A model generated the notes under the pieces. That model made no database searches, had not been told where the DNA came from, and saw nothing but the letters and a program-made list of their open reading frames with translations. A stretch of 64,000 nt of DNA from assembly GCA_026419785.1 (NCBI GenBank), contig JAODTK010002876.1, positions 361,020 through 425,019 of the forward strand, written 5' to 3'. Shown piece by piece: positions 11,946 to 25,893 of this stretch. Every line of letters begins with the position of its first letter. Within the stretch, counting starts at the first letter, position 1. This stretch comes from Sclerodactyla briareus. Lineage: Eukaryota; Echinodermata; Holothuroidea; Dendrochirotida; Sclerodactylidae. The position numbers and the translations under genes were made by a program.

Positions 11946-13789
11946 TGAATGGAGTGGAGTCGTCCACAAAGGAAACAAGAGGGCAATCCCCGGAGTTGCA
12001 TTATTTCATCGACATCACTGAAAATTCAGTCATTCCAATCTCCAAATATGTTGCAAATATCGTTAGGCTGCATAACGGAAAAACGAAAAAAAACCCCAAC
12101 TCAATCATCCTTGAGTCCTTACCGGTATCACCCCCTCGCCATTGATGGGCTGAGAGAGGAACTTGCACCCGATACCAGGATCGTGTCTCAGCAAGAAGCA
12201 GGTGAATGATATTTGAAATCAGAGGGGTTTCAAAATATCACTATTTACTCATTCACAATAGCAAAATAGCACCCACTGACATCACTAGGTGAAAACAAGA
12301 GCTAATCCCCAGGTACAAAGTCGATGGGGCAGTCTTCTTGACATCGCGTATCAAGCTTTTCTTTCAATTAGTTATACCTGACTGCTTAGACTGCAAAAGT
12401 TTAGGATGAGTCCTTCAGTGTGTAACGCCTACATCAGGCCACTGTGCGTACACGCACTCATGCAACAGCGAACCCATGCATTGTTTGAGGGGGTCATCGT
12501 TGTCAGGTTGTTGTTGTACTGCTCACTTCGTGCAAAGTAAACGGGAGCATACTGAGGGATACGTATGGTATTCACTGTTCGATGGGTTGAGGACGATTTG
12601 CGTTGCAGCAGGAGCACCAATCTCTGCAGAGAACTGAATGCTAAAATATTATAACATTTGGAGCATTACAGAGTACCACGTGATTCAGGTGCGCTACATT
12701 TTTTAAAGCCTTCCAGACTGTGCTATGAATTTTCATTTTCCCTCGAGGAATAACACTGAATGAGGCCCTACACCACCTTCACACCCGATGTACATCCACC
12801 AGGTGTTCCCCTTCGACAACAAAAACAGACCCTATGTTTTCTCTTTTTTGCTAGATAGGGGGTTAAGCCTCCCTAGCTGGATCAATTCTGCCCTTATCTG
12901 AAAGAACACGTTCATTCGTGCAAATTGTAGATATTTACATGAATCTGGCTAATTTTCATGTATTTTGGACAACAGATCTAACATCTATAAGACGATAGGA
13001 AAACTACCACGGAACATTGCGACACAAGTCTAAGAAGCTATAATGATCGTTGCAAATTCTCGCACAATAGCTCATGTCCTTTCAATGCTGATGTCTGAAC
13101 ATTAGGTTCAAGGGTCAATGAAGAGATCAATAAAATCTTCTGACTAATCTGGTCGGAAAGAACTTGGTGATGCGGTGGCAATGAGGCAAATATAATGACG
13201 ACAGATGGCAGACAGAACCAATATATGATAGATAGATTGATGAACACATACACAAAAGACCAATAGAGAACAATAAAAAAAAAATATCCACACACCCACT
13301 ACCCCTGAATCTGGTTATTAGCATATTTCAATGAAATTCCCTCGTTAAGTAATTTCCAGTATAACTTTGACATGCAGGTCAACTTTAAGAAGGGAAAAAC
13401 ATACCCTTATAGCATTACTGAAGCATGACAACAACTCCGCAAGCTCAGACTCCGAGGGAGCCTCGGGCTTACGAAGCCACCATACCGTTCCAAAGAGCAC
13501 GTCAATAACATAAAACATACCAGTTACCGTTTTGCTGTTTGTGAAGGACTTTCGAACTCTATTTGGGAATCAAACAGGAATATACGGTAAAATCGAAGAT
13601 GGAAACAAGCATGCTCGAGGAGCCATTCTAATGTATTTGTTCTTAGTTTCATGTTCACAGGTCAAACACTCCAAGGACCTTTAAGATGTTTGACCCTAAA
13701 ATATTGAACCACCCCTAGGTTCCATGATTAAAACGGGTCAGTTCATAGTTAATGCAACTTAAACTTAAATGAAGAGGGGCCAGCATTTG
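11946..13789. other. No recognised feature
   Basis: Short open frames only, none with a family signature. AT-rich with scattered low-complexity sequence. Nothing further is seen. Confidence 0.35.
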
Positions 13790-13985
13790 CACATTTTCAT
13801 TCTTTCATTCTGTTTCATTTTCATTGTCATCTTTCCATTCATTATTTTCATCCTTTTCATTTTCATTGTAATTCTTTTATTTTGATCTTTTCATTCTTTT
13901 CATTCTTTTCATTTTCATCCTTTTATTTCAGTCTTTTCATTTCACACCTTTTCCATTTTCAATCGTTATCATTTTATTAGAGGAG
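13790..13985. repeat. TTTTCATT minisatellite
   Basis: About 190 bases made of imperfect TTTTCATTC / TTTCATT units on the plus strand (for example TCTTTTCATTCTTTTCATT). It is a pyrimidine-rich minisatellite with interruptions, so it is not recent. It lies in sequence with no gene. Confidence 0.9.
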
Positions 13986-16090
13986 CATGGGCAAATGAAA
14001 CACCTGACATTCATTCACTAGAACATCCAATTCTGGTAGTATGCAATTGATACGAAATGTGCATTATGCTAACAAAATGAATCAGAGCAGGAGGCATCAA
14101 TCAGGGTTTTTTATTGGTTGATCCCGATTGTCAAGGACAACCAACTTTTTAAAAATGTTTTGACCTTTATCAGATTTTAACGGTGCTTTTGTTAGGACAC
14201 GAACTCAGGAAGGTGATCGAGAATGAATGTGTGAGTTGATAAGGCTGAGTTGTATTAGATTGAATACAGTAATAGCCTGCCTTATGGCCCTTTGATGATC
14301 TTGTCTCCGAATTACTGAACACCCTTCGATATTAGATAGCACTAGCTTTGATAAGTCATAGCGACCAAGTTTCTTATTTCCCATGATAGCTCAGTACTTC
14401 CTCTTAAATAACGGTTGACCCAAAACCATTCAACAATTCAACGAACATGTACAATTAGCAACGATTAGCCCATGATAACACTGTCCAAGTATATATCACA
14501 ACTTAAAACATGTAGGAGCCGGGACAAGTGCATGATTTTTGCAGTTTTTGATTGAACGTATTAGCCCCTTATGGACGTTGAACTTTGAACACCTCGGGGT
14601 AGGAACTAGTACATGAAACACTGATCAATTATCATAGGAGGTCAACATAATAGGTAGGATAGAGAATTTTGCAGAATTTCTACATTTCCCAACATAATGC
14701 CCTTTAAGGGCCTTTGACACTTACCCCCACCACCACCCCCCCCCCCTTAACCACACCCCCCCCCCCCCGTAGGTAGCTTAGGTCCATGATAGGAACGCCG
14801 ACTAGGCGATCATGGAAGGAAGTGTAAAATTCACATGAGGCGCAGAGGGCGCGCGCTTGCAAATCTTCATTGTTTTTTTTTTTACATAATCGCTCAGTAG
14901 ACCTCTTCCATGACATGTTACCTTGGGCCTCTGGACAGCCCCGTAGTAGTATAGTCCCATGTCACCACCTGACATTATAATAGATGTATTAGGTTTATCA
15001 AAGGCTCAGTATTATGCCCCTTCTATTACCTTCGACATTAAATCCACAATAACACTGACCTATTATCACAAAAAATCCAACCTAAACTTGTATGAGGAAA
15101 AGCCATTCTGCAGATTTTCACAGCTTCTCCAATAGACTCATGAGGCCCCTTTACCACGACAGATAGATAGATAGATAGATCGATAGATTAGATAGCTAGT
15201 AGCTAGATCAAACAATTTCGTCATCATGAAGAACTGCTCTTTTTTGCGTCGGAATTAACACGTCCCCGTTGCCATCGAGTGGCACATTCCCAGACGTATG
15301 CATGCAAGACCTACAAATCCCGCGGAACCGATTCAGCGCACATAGTAACACGCATCAGTATTTATGGATCATTGAGACAACTCCATAACGAAGCATTATC
15401 TTTAAAAAAATCGAATTTTACAGAGTTGGAGCAGTTTGTGTAACTACTTGTAAAAACGGTAACAGATGTTTTTGTCATTGTCGCTAGTGACGGTTAGTGT
15501 CCCCTTCATGCATGGGTAGGCATTGATAATCGTATTCAATCAGCCATTACCAGTTGGGACTCACGGTCTCATTATTGCTTGATGCGTGTATATAATGAGC
15601 GCATATCTCAAAAGAAGGTTTTTTTCACTAGTATAGTATATAGGTCTAAGGCTTGTACCGCCAATACGTCACATGATTGAGTGAGGGTCACGCTTTTGAA
15701 TCTACACAGCCTTCTGAGAATATGAAATATTTATTCAGTGTACAAATTGTGGGAGGCAACAAACCACACCTTCCCCCCCATTTGCCAATATCGTTGGAAG
15801 AGCAATCGCGGTGATCTGTGCCTGGATCGCCTTGAATACAAACATTGACTGCATGTGTGATTCACTGGATGCTTGCCAACCCGGGGCGTAGGCCAAAGTC
15901 CTAGCACTCATTTGGACATGATTAGGTATGGGCGTATTTCGCAAATAGTGTTTTGAGTATGAACTTGGGAATTCCTACTACGTCAGCTCGAGAAGTGTCA
16001 TTGTAGTTTGAAGAACAAAAATGATGATACATTTCACTTGTCAATAGCTTGTTGCATTGATGCGAAGCGGTTAGTAGTGTCGCATTTTGT
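13986..16090. other. No recognised gene; C runs and a GATA microsatellite
   Basis: Holds two neighbouring C runs (about 14738-14747 and 14756-14768) and a short GATA-type microsatellite at about 15160-15190. Otherwise there is nothing I can name. Confidence 0.4.
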
Positions 16091-16636
16091 TTGCGTGGTA
16101 AACTGACAACATTACGAAATGATCACGGAATGATATTGTTCAAGCCTTTTTGTGTTACACCGTGTCTTGACAAAGATCAAGTTATTACAAATGAAAGCCC
16201 TAAGCTTGCCACATTTTCGGAGGATATCGTTAATATGGATAGCTTTGTGATTTTTGAAGTAGGAGGTTCGCTCTAACAACACTCGAGCCACTCATCACTC
16301 GGTTCCCGTCATCTATGCTTGGCGCCATATCAAAATATCGGCCGCCGCGGCAGTACCAAAGACGCGCACGGGCGGGTATTTTATCGCCGGGACGGAGCCT
16401 TGTACGACATATCTCAAACTATCGCAGCGAGGGTATGTGTTCTGCCAGAGGGGATTATCGAACTTGACCTGCTCGCCGATGAAGCCATGTATATGAGCTA
16501 CCGAAGTTGGCAGATCTTCTCCACGAGCAAAAATCTCGTCAGGTCAACAAGTAAAGTCTGTGGGTCCGAAAGAAAAGTCCCCCCCTGTGGCAGAAGACAA
16601 CCCAAGGTTTCATCCGCAGCCCAGACTGACGAATGA
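16091..16636 (+). other. Two unrecognised plus-strand open frames
   Basis: Frames at 16091-16276 (61 codons) and 16319-16636 (about 105 codons) lie close together in the same direction. This CpG-richer patch looks more coding-like than its surroundings (for example the segment VFYRRDGALYDISQTIAARV). No family signature, clear splice sites or transposon motif is visible. They may be an old mobile-element fragment or an unplaced exon. No function is claimed. Confidence 0.25.
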
Positions 16637-18890
16637 GGCACCTCTCGACAGCACATTCAGAACGGGAGCTGATGACGGTCAAGTTGATCTACCGGAAGTA
16701 CGAAGATATGTCGACGTCGATAATTTCTTGGCTTGAGCGGAATAGCCGATAAGTGCCCACAGCCGGACACGGACTGGGACGGGGGACACTTTTCGGGATT
16801 CCGAACGCCAAGTTACAAACATCGTGGTGGGCCGTTCTCTGACGCGAGTAGTTGCTTTTATAGTCTCCCTTCCTCTAGCACCATCATATTGCAAACGGAG
16901 CACCAGTTGTTCCAGGACCTACGAAGATGGTTTCGGTAGACGATTCTCGTCGGAGTTGCAACGAGTGAGACGAGACAACGAAGAACATTAGACTCGTACC
17001 AAGACTTATAACTTCGTCAGTAGACCCGTAAGACAGGATACATTAGACATCGTGTGTGTACAGTGCACGAATTACGTTTGACAGACGCCACACGACAATC
17101 CAAACAGGATTCCCTCAACTTTGGACGGCGGTTAGTTCATGGAATGCTGTCTTGAGCACCAAACACAGATTGATTAGTTCGGTGGATATGATTTTGACGC
17201 TGGAAGTGCCGAATAATCGAGTCGGTGGTTAACATGGTATCACGATATATATAATTGAGAAATAGATGCTGATCCCGCGGTGAAGTATTCATATGTTCCT
17301 CATGCATATTTCCCGGGCGTAGAGCGACTAACGGGGAATAAACCAGACTGTAAATCACAGGAACATAGGCTAGTTAGGAGACATTGAGGCGTGTTTTATC
17401 GTGCAATGCTCGGTTTGAATTGTTGGTCAAGATGGCGTCAATCTGTTTGTACAGCGGTGGACATCAAAACTGGATACCGAACAAGACTGAGCTATACCCA
17501 AATAGTGTATGCATAATTCATTGAGCAGTGTCAATTTCTTCGGTTTCTAGTAAATTATGTTATCAAATAATATCCAATATACAAAATCGCATCGGTCTCG
17601 AAAGACCAGGTATTTAACACTATTTCCTAGAAGTAAAAAATCCGTTATGTTTTTCCATTTCAAATAACAAATACAAAGTCATTGAAATTGGCAACAGCTT
17701 TTAAATTGTTCTAACATGGCCTATTCCAGTGAATACTGACAATTAATGGAATATCAGTTATTAGCCCAATGTAACTAATCTTAAGCACACACCACACATA
17801 TATATATATAGATCTAACTCTCCCAGAAAACGAAAAGCCCTCCTAGTTTCAATTTTGCAGTACTTCATTGGAATAGTGAATTTAGTTTTAGTGGAAGAAT
17901 CCTGTTCGACTAATTGCTTGGGTACAATTTAATCACAGAAAAAATTGTTACAAATCTGTTAGTGACGGATTATACCTTTTAAAATTATTCGTCAATTTCC
18001 AGCAGTGAAGTGCAAAATATGGGTATTTCTATCAACTTCAATTTTGAAATAACAAAGCGCACTGAGTTCGGAGGTGGATCGAGCAGACATGTTGATTCAT
18101 TGTGTTAGCAAATAAAATCGTTCCTCCCACACATGTATGTTGCCCATTTTGTATATTAGGACTGTGGCCCGTATTTGAATGACTCGTGCATCAAGCAATA
18201 TCTATTGTCAAACTTTTAATTGTGTTTAAATGGAAAGTAACTGCATATAGACTGTTTTTTGTGTTCAGTTAGTACGGTGGTGGGAGGATGCAATAAGTCG
18301 TAAAGGAATACCCTTTGACTAAACCTTCAGTATTCCACATGCGATGTGGAGGTGTGCAATTAAACCCATGTAGGTGAGCATAGTCATTCACTGCCACACA
18401 CTACTGGGTATGCTGCCGTAATGTATATTCACCTGTATTTTTACAGGGAACTATCATCTATCTATATCTATACTTGGAAACACTTTCAATCAGTCATTTC
18501 CGGAATACGAATGTTTGTGTCGACTTTTCCTTTTTTTTTTTTGTAATTCGGGTGAATGGTGAATGTGCAAGTAGGGGAGTGGTAGACATTATTTGGAAAC
18601 TTGGTCTTTTCTCGGCTAGCGACTAAATATGAAAGGAGACAGAAAGTACGTTACTGAAGTCAAATAATCAGATGCGATCAGTGGCTGACGGAGAGGGGTG
18701 TGGGTAAGACCCAATGTGACCATAAATCTTCGTACAGAACCATTTTTTCATACTGTTCAGTAGACGATTTGCAGCTGTTGACCATCAAATTTTGCGACAG
18801 CATGTGCCCAAGGGCTCATAAATTGCATTTATTTGACAATTGGGAATGTGAGACCATGAATGAGGGCGCCCTTACCTTGGGTCCCGACCT
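16637..18890. other. No recognised feature
   Basis: AT-rich sequence with a short TATA tract (about 17799-17810) and a T run near 18530. No supported gene. Confidence 0.35.
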
Positions 18891-19143
18891 CGCCCCCCCC
18901 CCCCCCCTCTCCCTAGACAAATCTCTCGATACAGCACTGGATGTGATAAAACAAAAATGCGAACAGAGCGGAAATCTATCAAACAGAGTGAATGTTTGCA
19001 AGAATTCGAATGGGATCCGACCAGAAATACGCCACTTATCGAGTCAACAAGCCAAATCGCTCCTTTTAGGATTTCACAAACGACTGCCCTACGAGGCATA
19101 CGTACACGCACTCAAAACCACTTCCTTCTCTGGGATCAAGAAT

Positions 19144-19144
<1 letters not shown>

Positions 19145-19178
<34 letters not shown>
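19145..19178. repeat. 34-base C homopolymer
   Basis: An uninterrupted run of 34 C residues. A second C run of about 14 bases lies at 18894-18907. Together they create proline-rich open frames (18700-19209) that I do not regard as genes. Confidence 0.95.
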
Positions 19179-19180
<2 letters not shown>

Positions 19181-19399
19181 AACATCCAAAGTTTGTTAGA
19201 TTACTGTAAACAATAAGTATAGTCCCTCCTCCAGTAACGTAGCTGGAGTGATAAAGATGGGTAGGGGGAGGGAATAAATCAATTAGCTAAATGCTACCGA
19301 CAGCATATAGTCGATGTATCGACACTCTCAGGAGCGCCGTCATCGGTTAACACATATTGCACGTGAGAATATCGAAATATTAGGCCTAGATCACCATTT

Positions 19400-20560
19400 G
19401 GTCAAAATGAACATTCTCACTGCATCGGATTCCCGGAAATTACGTTCTTATCCTGCTGGCCTTATTTATCCGCATCATTTGATCACCAAATATTGCTCTA
19501 TCGTTTGTCAAACCTTGGCATTATTGGTTGCTTTACAATGGCTACGTTCCTATCTCTCTGAAAGATTTCAAGCCGTATCCGTCAATGGGAAAGTTTCTGG
19601 CTCACAGATGTTACGATGTTACAAGGGTCTGTGTTAGGACCTTCGCTATGCACTTTGTACATACCTCCTCTGGCCAGCTCATCGTCGTCCTAACGTTCGC
19701 TTTCACCAATATGCTGACGACCAAACAAAATTATACTGTCATTTCAAGAAACTCACACTATCTGCTGCCGTTGGCCACATTGAGGAATGTGTCTATCCGA
19801 TATTAGGCAAGGATGACACGAACAAATTGAAACTGAATGACTCAATGACGGATGTCATTGTCATTCGCTCCAAATTTGACTATTGTCTGCCTCAAAATCC
19901 TGACATTACTATTTGCTCCAGTGCCATGTGCTGAGCGCAATCTGCCGGAATTTGTGTGCCATTTTTTTGGGCAACAATTGGAAAGTTTCTTTTTAATGGA
20001 AGCCTGCTGTCGCCATTGTTCATGCGGTTGTGACACCGAAGCTTGATTATTGTACTTCCCTGCTGTACGACTACCTGATGTTCATTTGCAATGTCTCCAA
20101 CGAGCTCAGAATGCTGCAGCTAGAATTTTCACTCGTACAAAAAAATCACATCATATCATAGTTCTGCAACAGTTACACTGGTTACCAGTTGCTTATCGCA
20201 TTGGATTCAAGTTCCTGCTAATGACCTTTAAAATCCTGAATGGTCAGGCGCCGCAAATACTTATGCAGTTTGATCGCACCTTATTATGCTTCCCGTTATT
20301 TCAGCAGGCCACCTTCTAATGGTACCTAAATGGAAGCTTGTAACTTATGCCGCCGTTCATTTTCTGTAGCAGCTCTTGAACTCTGGAACAAACTTCCATT
20401 GGATAGCAAATCATCGCCAAATGTCAGCACTTTCAAGAGAAGACTAAAAGCCCATCTGTTCTTGAGAGCGTTTTCCAATTGACTCAAGCGCCACTGAGCA
20501 TGTGTTACAGAGCTTTGGATATTGAGCGCTATGCAAGTTTCTTTATTGATCGATAATACC
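19400..20560 (+). mobile_element. 5'-truncated CR1/L2-like LINE, reverse-transcriptase 3' half
   Basis: Plus-strand remnant of a non-LTR retrotransposon. In order, across several frames, it shows the palm segment FDHQILLYRLSN, LQWLRSYLSERFQ and VNGKVSGSQML. Next come the catalytic YADD (19710-19721), the thumb-side text NKLKLNDS-like near 19825, and the typical C-terminal block (LQRAQNAAARI, LHWLPVAYRI, FKILNGQAP) at 20095-20250. The tail at about 20520 contains GAGCGCTATGCAAG, the style of CR1/L2 3' ends. Frame changes between blocks show it is not a functional copy. The upstream endonuclease half is missing, as expected from incomplete reverse transcription. Confidence 0.85.
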
Positions 20561-20722
20561 TGGCACAATCTTGGGTAGGGGGTGGCCGTAACTGGACACT
20601 CCCCACAGGGCTAAATTTCAGCCAGCACCTACATAATAAAAAAGGTGATGACAGATCTTCTCACAGAAAGTCCCCCCCCCCATTGCCTCTATTCATTCCA
20701 CCTCCGTGCTGACAGATAAATA

Positions 20723-23700
20723 GACAGCCCCTTTCTAGCCGCTGCCTGCTCTGTAGAGATGTGGAGGGAGTAATGTAAACACAATCCTCTCTCACAGGGG
20801 CTCAATGGGAATTGTTGTGGGGAGACTAATTGGGTAATAATGGATTTAATTAAAATTTGATCACACCATGCAAACAAACATGGAATCTAGCCAGTGACAG
20901 GCTCCATCCACCCATCGAGTTTCAACCTGGATCGAGTACGGTTTATAAGTAATGAGTGAACGTGACGAAACGAACGGTTAAGGAACCGACAACGAAAAAA
21001 CGGAGAACGGACCGGAGAGACGTGATGACTTGTAGACCTGCTCACCCGCGGCTAAAAGCACAGGACGTGCCATTTCTTGCGATCTCGGGGTGTATGCAAA
21101 AAACGGCTTAAAACGTCCAGCCCGCTGGTCAACGCGATCGCGGCGGCCTCCGCTCAGATAGTCATTTCATCACGCGCCCTAGTCGCTAACACAAATCGCC
21201 GTCACTGTTAGTCCACAAAACAAACATCTCGCAGAACACGTTTAGAATCTCTAATACAACATCATTCATAAGCCAATTAGTGTGAATAATCGCTCGAACT
21301 ATGGAGCTGTCGAACGAGGACATTATTTTATATCAGATTCTTAATTGACGGATAGTCTTTACGGCAAAAATACAAATCTGGGCAAAAACCAGTGCGATTA
21401 GCCCCTCCCACTCCCAGGAACTTCAGCAGGGCCCGTACTTTCGCCACAAAAAACGTGTTATTATTGCTTGCCATGTATTGGTAGGCAAGATGCGACTTGG
21501 GCGGTCATAAACGCACCAACATGACTGCAAAGGGGGGGGGAGGACGTTTAATCTGTGGGTATCAGTTCTTGAGCCCCACCAAATCCTAATGAGGCGGCGA
21601 TGTAGAAGGGGGCGGCGGCGCGGGATATGCTCATATTTTACACGACGAGCTCCATAAGCGGCTACAATTCTGCACCAGAGAAACATTATAAAAGGATATA
21701 CAGGACCGAATTACTAACTAATGGGGAGGTACGTCACACCTAATTGCCATCATTCCCGCTTCCGAGCTCTTGGGAAGTGCACCAGTGCACAAGCTGGCCA
21801 GACAAAATAGTTCTCCCTCTACCCAGGCAGGTCGGTTCCTGGGGACATAAGCTGGAGGAAACATACTAGTGTAGATAAATATTTTGAGAGACGGTCAGGT
21901 AGGGAGGGGGTAAAGCCAGCGGAAGGTGTAAGAAGGGGAAAGATAATATTCTATTTTCTGAGTACACGAACCAAATTCTGTTGAAGTCTGTGAGTCACCC
22001 ACTCGCTCACGCATGGATAACATGCCTGGAAGACCACCTAGCCAGATCAACGCCACGATCAGGCGGGGAAACATCAGAGACTAGTGGGGAAGTTGAGGGG
22101 GGGGGGTTGTATAGGGGGGGGGGGGGGGGTTGGGTAAAATACAGCGGAATTGAGAAGGGAACGGTGGTAATATTGAATTTAATGAGTGCACCAATGAATA
22201 AAAATGAGATTCAGTTGGGCCATTTACTCCTTCACTCATGAGTACATGCCTGAAAGACACCTAGCCGTTTCCGCTCGCCGCAAATCGGGCGATCAGACAA
22301 TAGTATATATGTATTTCTGAGAATGGATTAAGAAGGCAACTATCAATATAGGCATGAATTACCTTCAGCGTGCAAGGAACCTGCCCAAAATGTTGACATA
22401 ACATTTCCATGTGCCATTTTTCTCTTTTTGTTTGTTAACATAACGAGTTTGTCTGGACCCCCCCAGGTCAGTTTGTAGTCTTGAAACTGTGTTAGCACGT
22501 TTTTGCTACAGCACGTATATACTGTGCGCTTTCTTGAACCATGACTCGCCTAAATTAAGGGGTGGGTATTAGCTTACCAGGGGATTTTTCCACTGTTGCT
22601 GGGTTAACGTTCAGTTTGTGGTTATCAATCAACGAACGATGAAAATAGGTGGTATATTGGACAAGGTGTGATGCGTCCTCCTGCAGATACACATAACGGA
22701 CTTTGGGGTCAAAGGTCATGAGATTGATTTGCAACGTAAATGAGGCAGGAGGAGAAATTAATAAAGATCATAAAATTAAGTTGATCGCTGGCGACAATTG
22801 AGGGATCAATCGCAAAATAAATACAGGATATTCAACAACTATAATTATTTCTGAACTTTTTTTTTATTTATTTAGCAGCGACTCAAAATGAAACGCCAGA
22901 TCATGAATCTGATTGACCCAATTCTACAATCAATCAATAACATTAATTCTAAAACTAGGTTAAACACTCAACAACGTATATCAAGTCTGTTGATAGTAAA
23001 TTGTAGAGTGTTCTTTGTTCCACTCCAGTTTCCAAATTCTTCAACTTTAGCTGAATGTTAATACGACGTTCGTTGATATCTTCTTCCAGGAAAGGGCTGA
23101 GATGTTTTAATGAACTGGCTATTAGTGATATGCAATTTACCTGTGATTTAGTCATATCTCCTTCAAAACAAATGGTATTAGCCTGTCGAAGCAATCACTT
23201 CAGTCATCTTAAGGCTCATCAGGGTTGTAAGTGCTGGCCTGAAGTTGGGAAACTTCGTATGTTTGTTTTTTTTGCTTCTGGAGAATGGCCAATATATGAC
23301 CTCATCTGCTTGGTTCCAGCTTATACAGGAATATTTGGATTTGAATTGTTCCGTCTGAAGAAACAGTTCCATCCAACCTGTGCCAGTTTCCCTGGTATGC
23401 GCATGCCATGTTTAGCGACTCTCTTGCATATATCTGGAGGTGAGCTCGTGGTGTGCTGGCAAACAGCACATGCAAGGGAACCTTACCTGACACACCAGTC
23501 CGCATATAAAACCAGTAAAACCACAGTTCCGGACAAAGTAGATCATCGAAGAGGGAAGTAGATAGCACAGCTACATCAGTTTCATGTGACTGAACTACAT
23601 TTCTTCGATGGTCGCGCGATGCGTGCTCGGCGTGCAATAAAAGTCGTGTATCAGCTTCGTCTTGATCCTCAAGGGCATCAAGCCGAATGCATCACCACGC

Positions 23701-25660
23701 ATAACTGAAACCGCTTAATTACACTCTGTGAATCTCCCTCCTATTACTAAATTACCACCCTCCATCACCTCTCTTGACCGTTGCTCCATCCACGGCAGAG
23801 GACGAAATGCACTCAAATTAGTCTTATTCCGGGATTTGTTATGTACTTTTGCCACTGTTGAGGGACTGGTGTGGTGCCACTGTTGAGGGACTGATGTGGA
23901 TGGACTTCTGATTTTAACTTCAAGTGCCTCTGATGCTTGAACCTTTCTCCTGCCTTGATAGACAGATCTATAATCTCTCTGTCGAACACATCACCTACTC
24001 TGTGAGTGTTACATCCATCTATTCTTACCGAGTGATGGCGTTAGCTGTTGGTAATGCTTATCAGCAAGCTCACGAAAAGTGAGTACCGCCATTTTCCCAG
24101 CTAATCTTTCCTAGCATCAATTAGGTAGACCGTGAACGTTCCATTGATCGACAGTGATAGTTTTGGTTGAATCTCATCGGCGACCTGATCCTGGAGCTCT
24201 GCTCGGAGAACACTTTGTCGTTCTCTCGTACTGCCATATGGCTGTGGAATTGATAATGGCAAGGGGGAAAGCTCATAGGAAAGTACTTCTTTTCAATTTC
24301 ACGTCCTATTTATGCGGCTATGACAAGAAAACTGAATAGATTTCTGTCAGCACTGATTGTGATGACCTTTTCATCAGCTGATATGACTTTCGTCTTTTTG
24401 CTTAGCTCAGCAAATGCCCTTATTTATGATAAGGAAGCCGATCCCAGAATTCTTACTCATTCGCGTTTAACGATTTTCACAGTGTCTTTTTCCCTAAATA
24501 ATTACCATCATGGCTCGAACACTTGGTCTTCACTACTGTGTACATTGTGCTGTATTCTGTGGACGATCCGTGTATCACTGAGCAGTAACCCACGGTAGTA
24601 CGCACTAGCCCTGGTTGATGCATCATTGCATTAAAGCCACTCCATCGTGGTATTTGTTGTTTTCTGTCGGTGGTGAATGAGGTCAACCTCAAAGAGCTTC
24701 GTAGGGCACAATCTGGCCAGGGACCAATCTGAGTCCATCCGGCATGTGTGTGATGAGAAATCATGATTGCAACTGAACCAGTCTTCGTATACATCGTGTT
24801 GACAAAATATGAAACGACAGGCATTTTGCCACTGGTAAGTAAAATTCTAGCTTCGTTTGGCTGATATCTTGAGTTGAGAGGTGTTCTTCTTTGAATGGTA
24901 TGCAAACTACCTATAGCTACTTGCAGACGGTTTCGGCCAAATTGACCTGTTGTGGTTGCATGTATTGTTGTTCTTCCATCAACCTGATCAATCCTTTCTC
25001 CGTTGATGTCGTTGTCGCTTTCGCTCTGCTTGGACAAACGTCCTATGCATGATATTGGTGGGTGTATAGCACGACACTCACCAAAACCTTGCCCAAAAAT
25101 TTCCTAGCCATGGTCGTATCCATAATTCCTACATTATCATATAATGCACGAGGGCCCATCCTATTGAACCAATGGGATGTCAATTGCAATCGCCAAGCTA
25201 ACATGCTATAGCTTCCTCCATCGAGAATGCAATACACACAGTGGCACAATATCACTAGCATAATTATACGTCGCTCATCCGCCTTGTTGATATTCTGGAA
25301 CTCGTCCAGCGGTGGTTAGTGATTGAGCGAGCATGGGTATACGACTATATACTTGCAACTGATCGTTGACAGCACCATTAAGACACATACCGTCAGTTTT
25401 CGGTATTTGAGTTTCCCCCTCGACCGTAGCGAATTTCGATTGTGAAAGCGTAACCTCTTAGGCTTAATCCCGTTGTCAGAAAGAGATACTTTGGAATCAA
25501 TCTTTTGAAGTTTGTTCAAAATCGACCATCACAGTCACCAGGGGTGGGGCAAGCCTCAACTCAACTTGATTTGTTCGAAGGGAGGGTGGGGTAGGGAACA
25601 CATGGGAAGGTGTGGTTTCAGTTCTGGAAAGAAGCTCGTCACCTGAAAATATCACCAATT
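20723..25660. repeat. Large direct duplication, copy 1 (about 4.94 kb)
   Basis: Starts at AGACAGCCCCTTTCTAG and ends at ATCACCAATT. The same landmarks recur in order about 5.17-5.19 kb downstream, e.g. the start at 20723 vs 25894, GACGGCTCCATCCACCC-type text at 20902 vs 26073, the internal 25-bp direct repeat GCCACTGTTGAGGGACTG (23851/23876 vs 28963/28989), and the end at 25660 vs 30853. The copies differ by many single-base indels plus substitutions. Open frames inside (for example 23055-23561 plus, 24477-25037 minus) are not preserved as whole frames between copies. Short minus-strand patches such as ITIGADRN and MPVVSYFVN are readable in both. I do not recognise a gene in the unit. Confidence 0.9.
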
Positions 25661-25893
25661 TTGATCGATCATTAGGGCTCGGGACAAATGCGCGATTTTT
25701 TAGGACAAAAAAAAACGCATCGCACTATGGAAAAAACGCAAAACAAAACGCGATTCTAATCGCAAAAAACCGCGATCGTATTAGTAAGAATTATCATGGC
25801 AAAAACTGGCCGCCAATCAGGCCATTTATTTTGCTAAACTATGTGACAAAAAACGTGAAAGAAATAATACTCTTTTAGGTGTTTTATTTAGCA
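25661..25893. other. Spacer between the two 5-kb copies
   Basis: This 233-base segment is not part of the duplicated unit. It is A-rich and carries repeated CGCGATT / AAAACGC / CGCAAAA text, i.e. a small low-complexity repeat of its own. A related phrase (GCTCGGGACAAATGCGCGATTTTT) begins it and resembles GCCGGGACAAGTGCATGATTTTT at about 14518, suggesting a dispersed element. Confidence 0.6.

Noticed and set aside
18700..19209. 169-codon proline-ending open frame
   Set aside because: Its length depends on two C homopolymers; no homology seen.
23055..23561. 168-codon plus-strand open frame as a gene
   Set aside because: It is not preserved in the duplicate at 28185-28700 and shows no family motif.
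24477..25037. 186-codon minus-strand open frame as a gene
   Set aside because: The corresponding frame in the second 5-kb copy is broken in other places and no domain is recognised; only short patches are shared.
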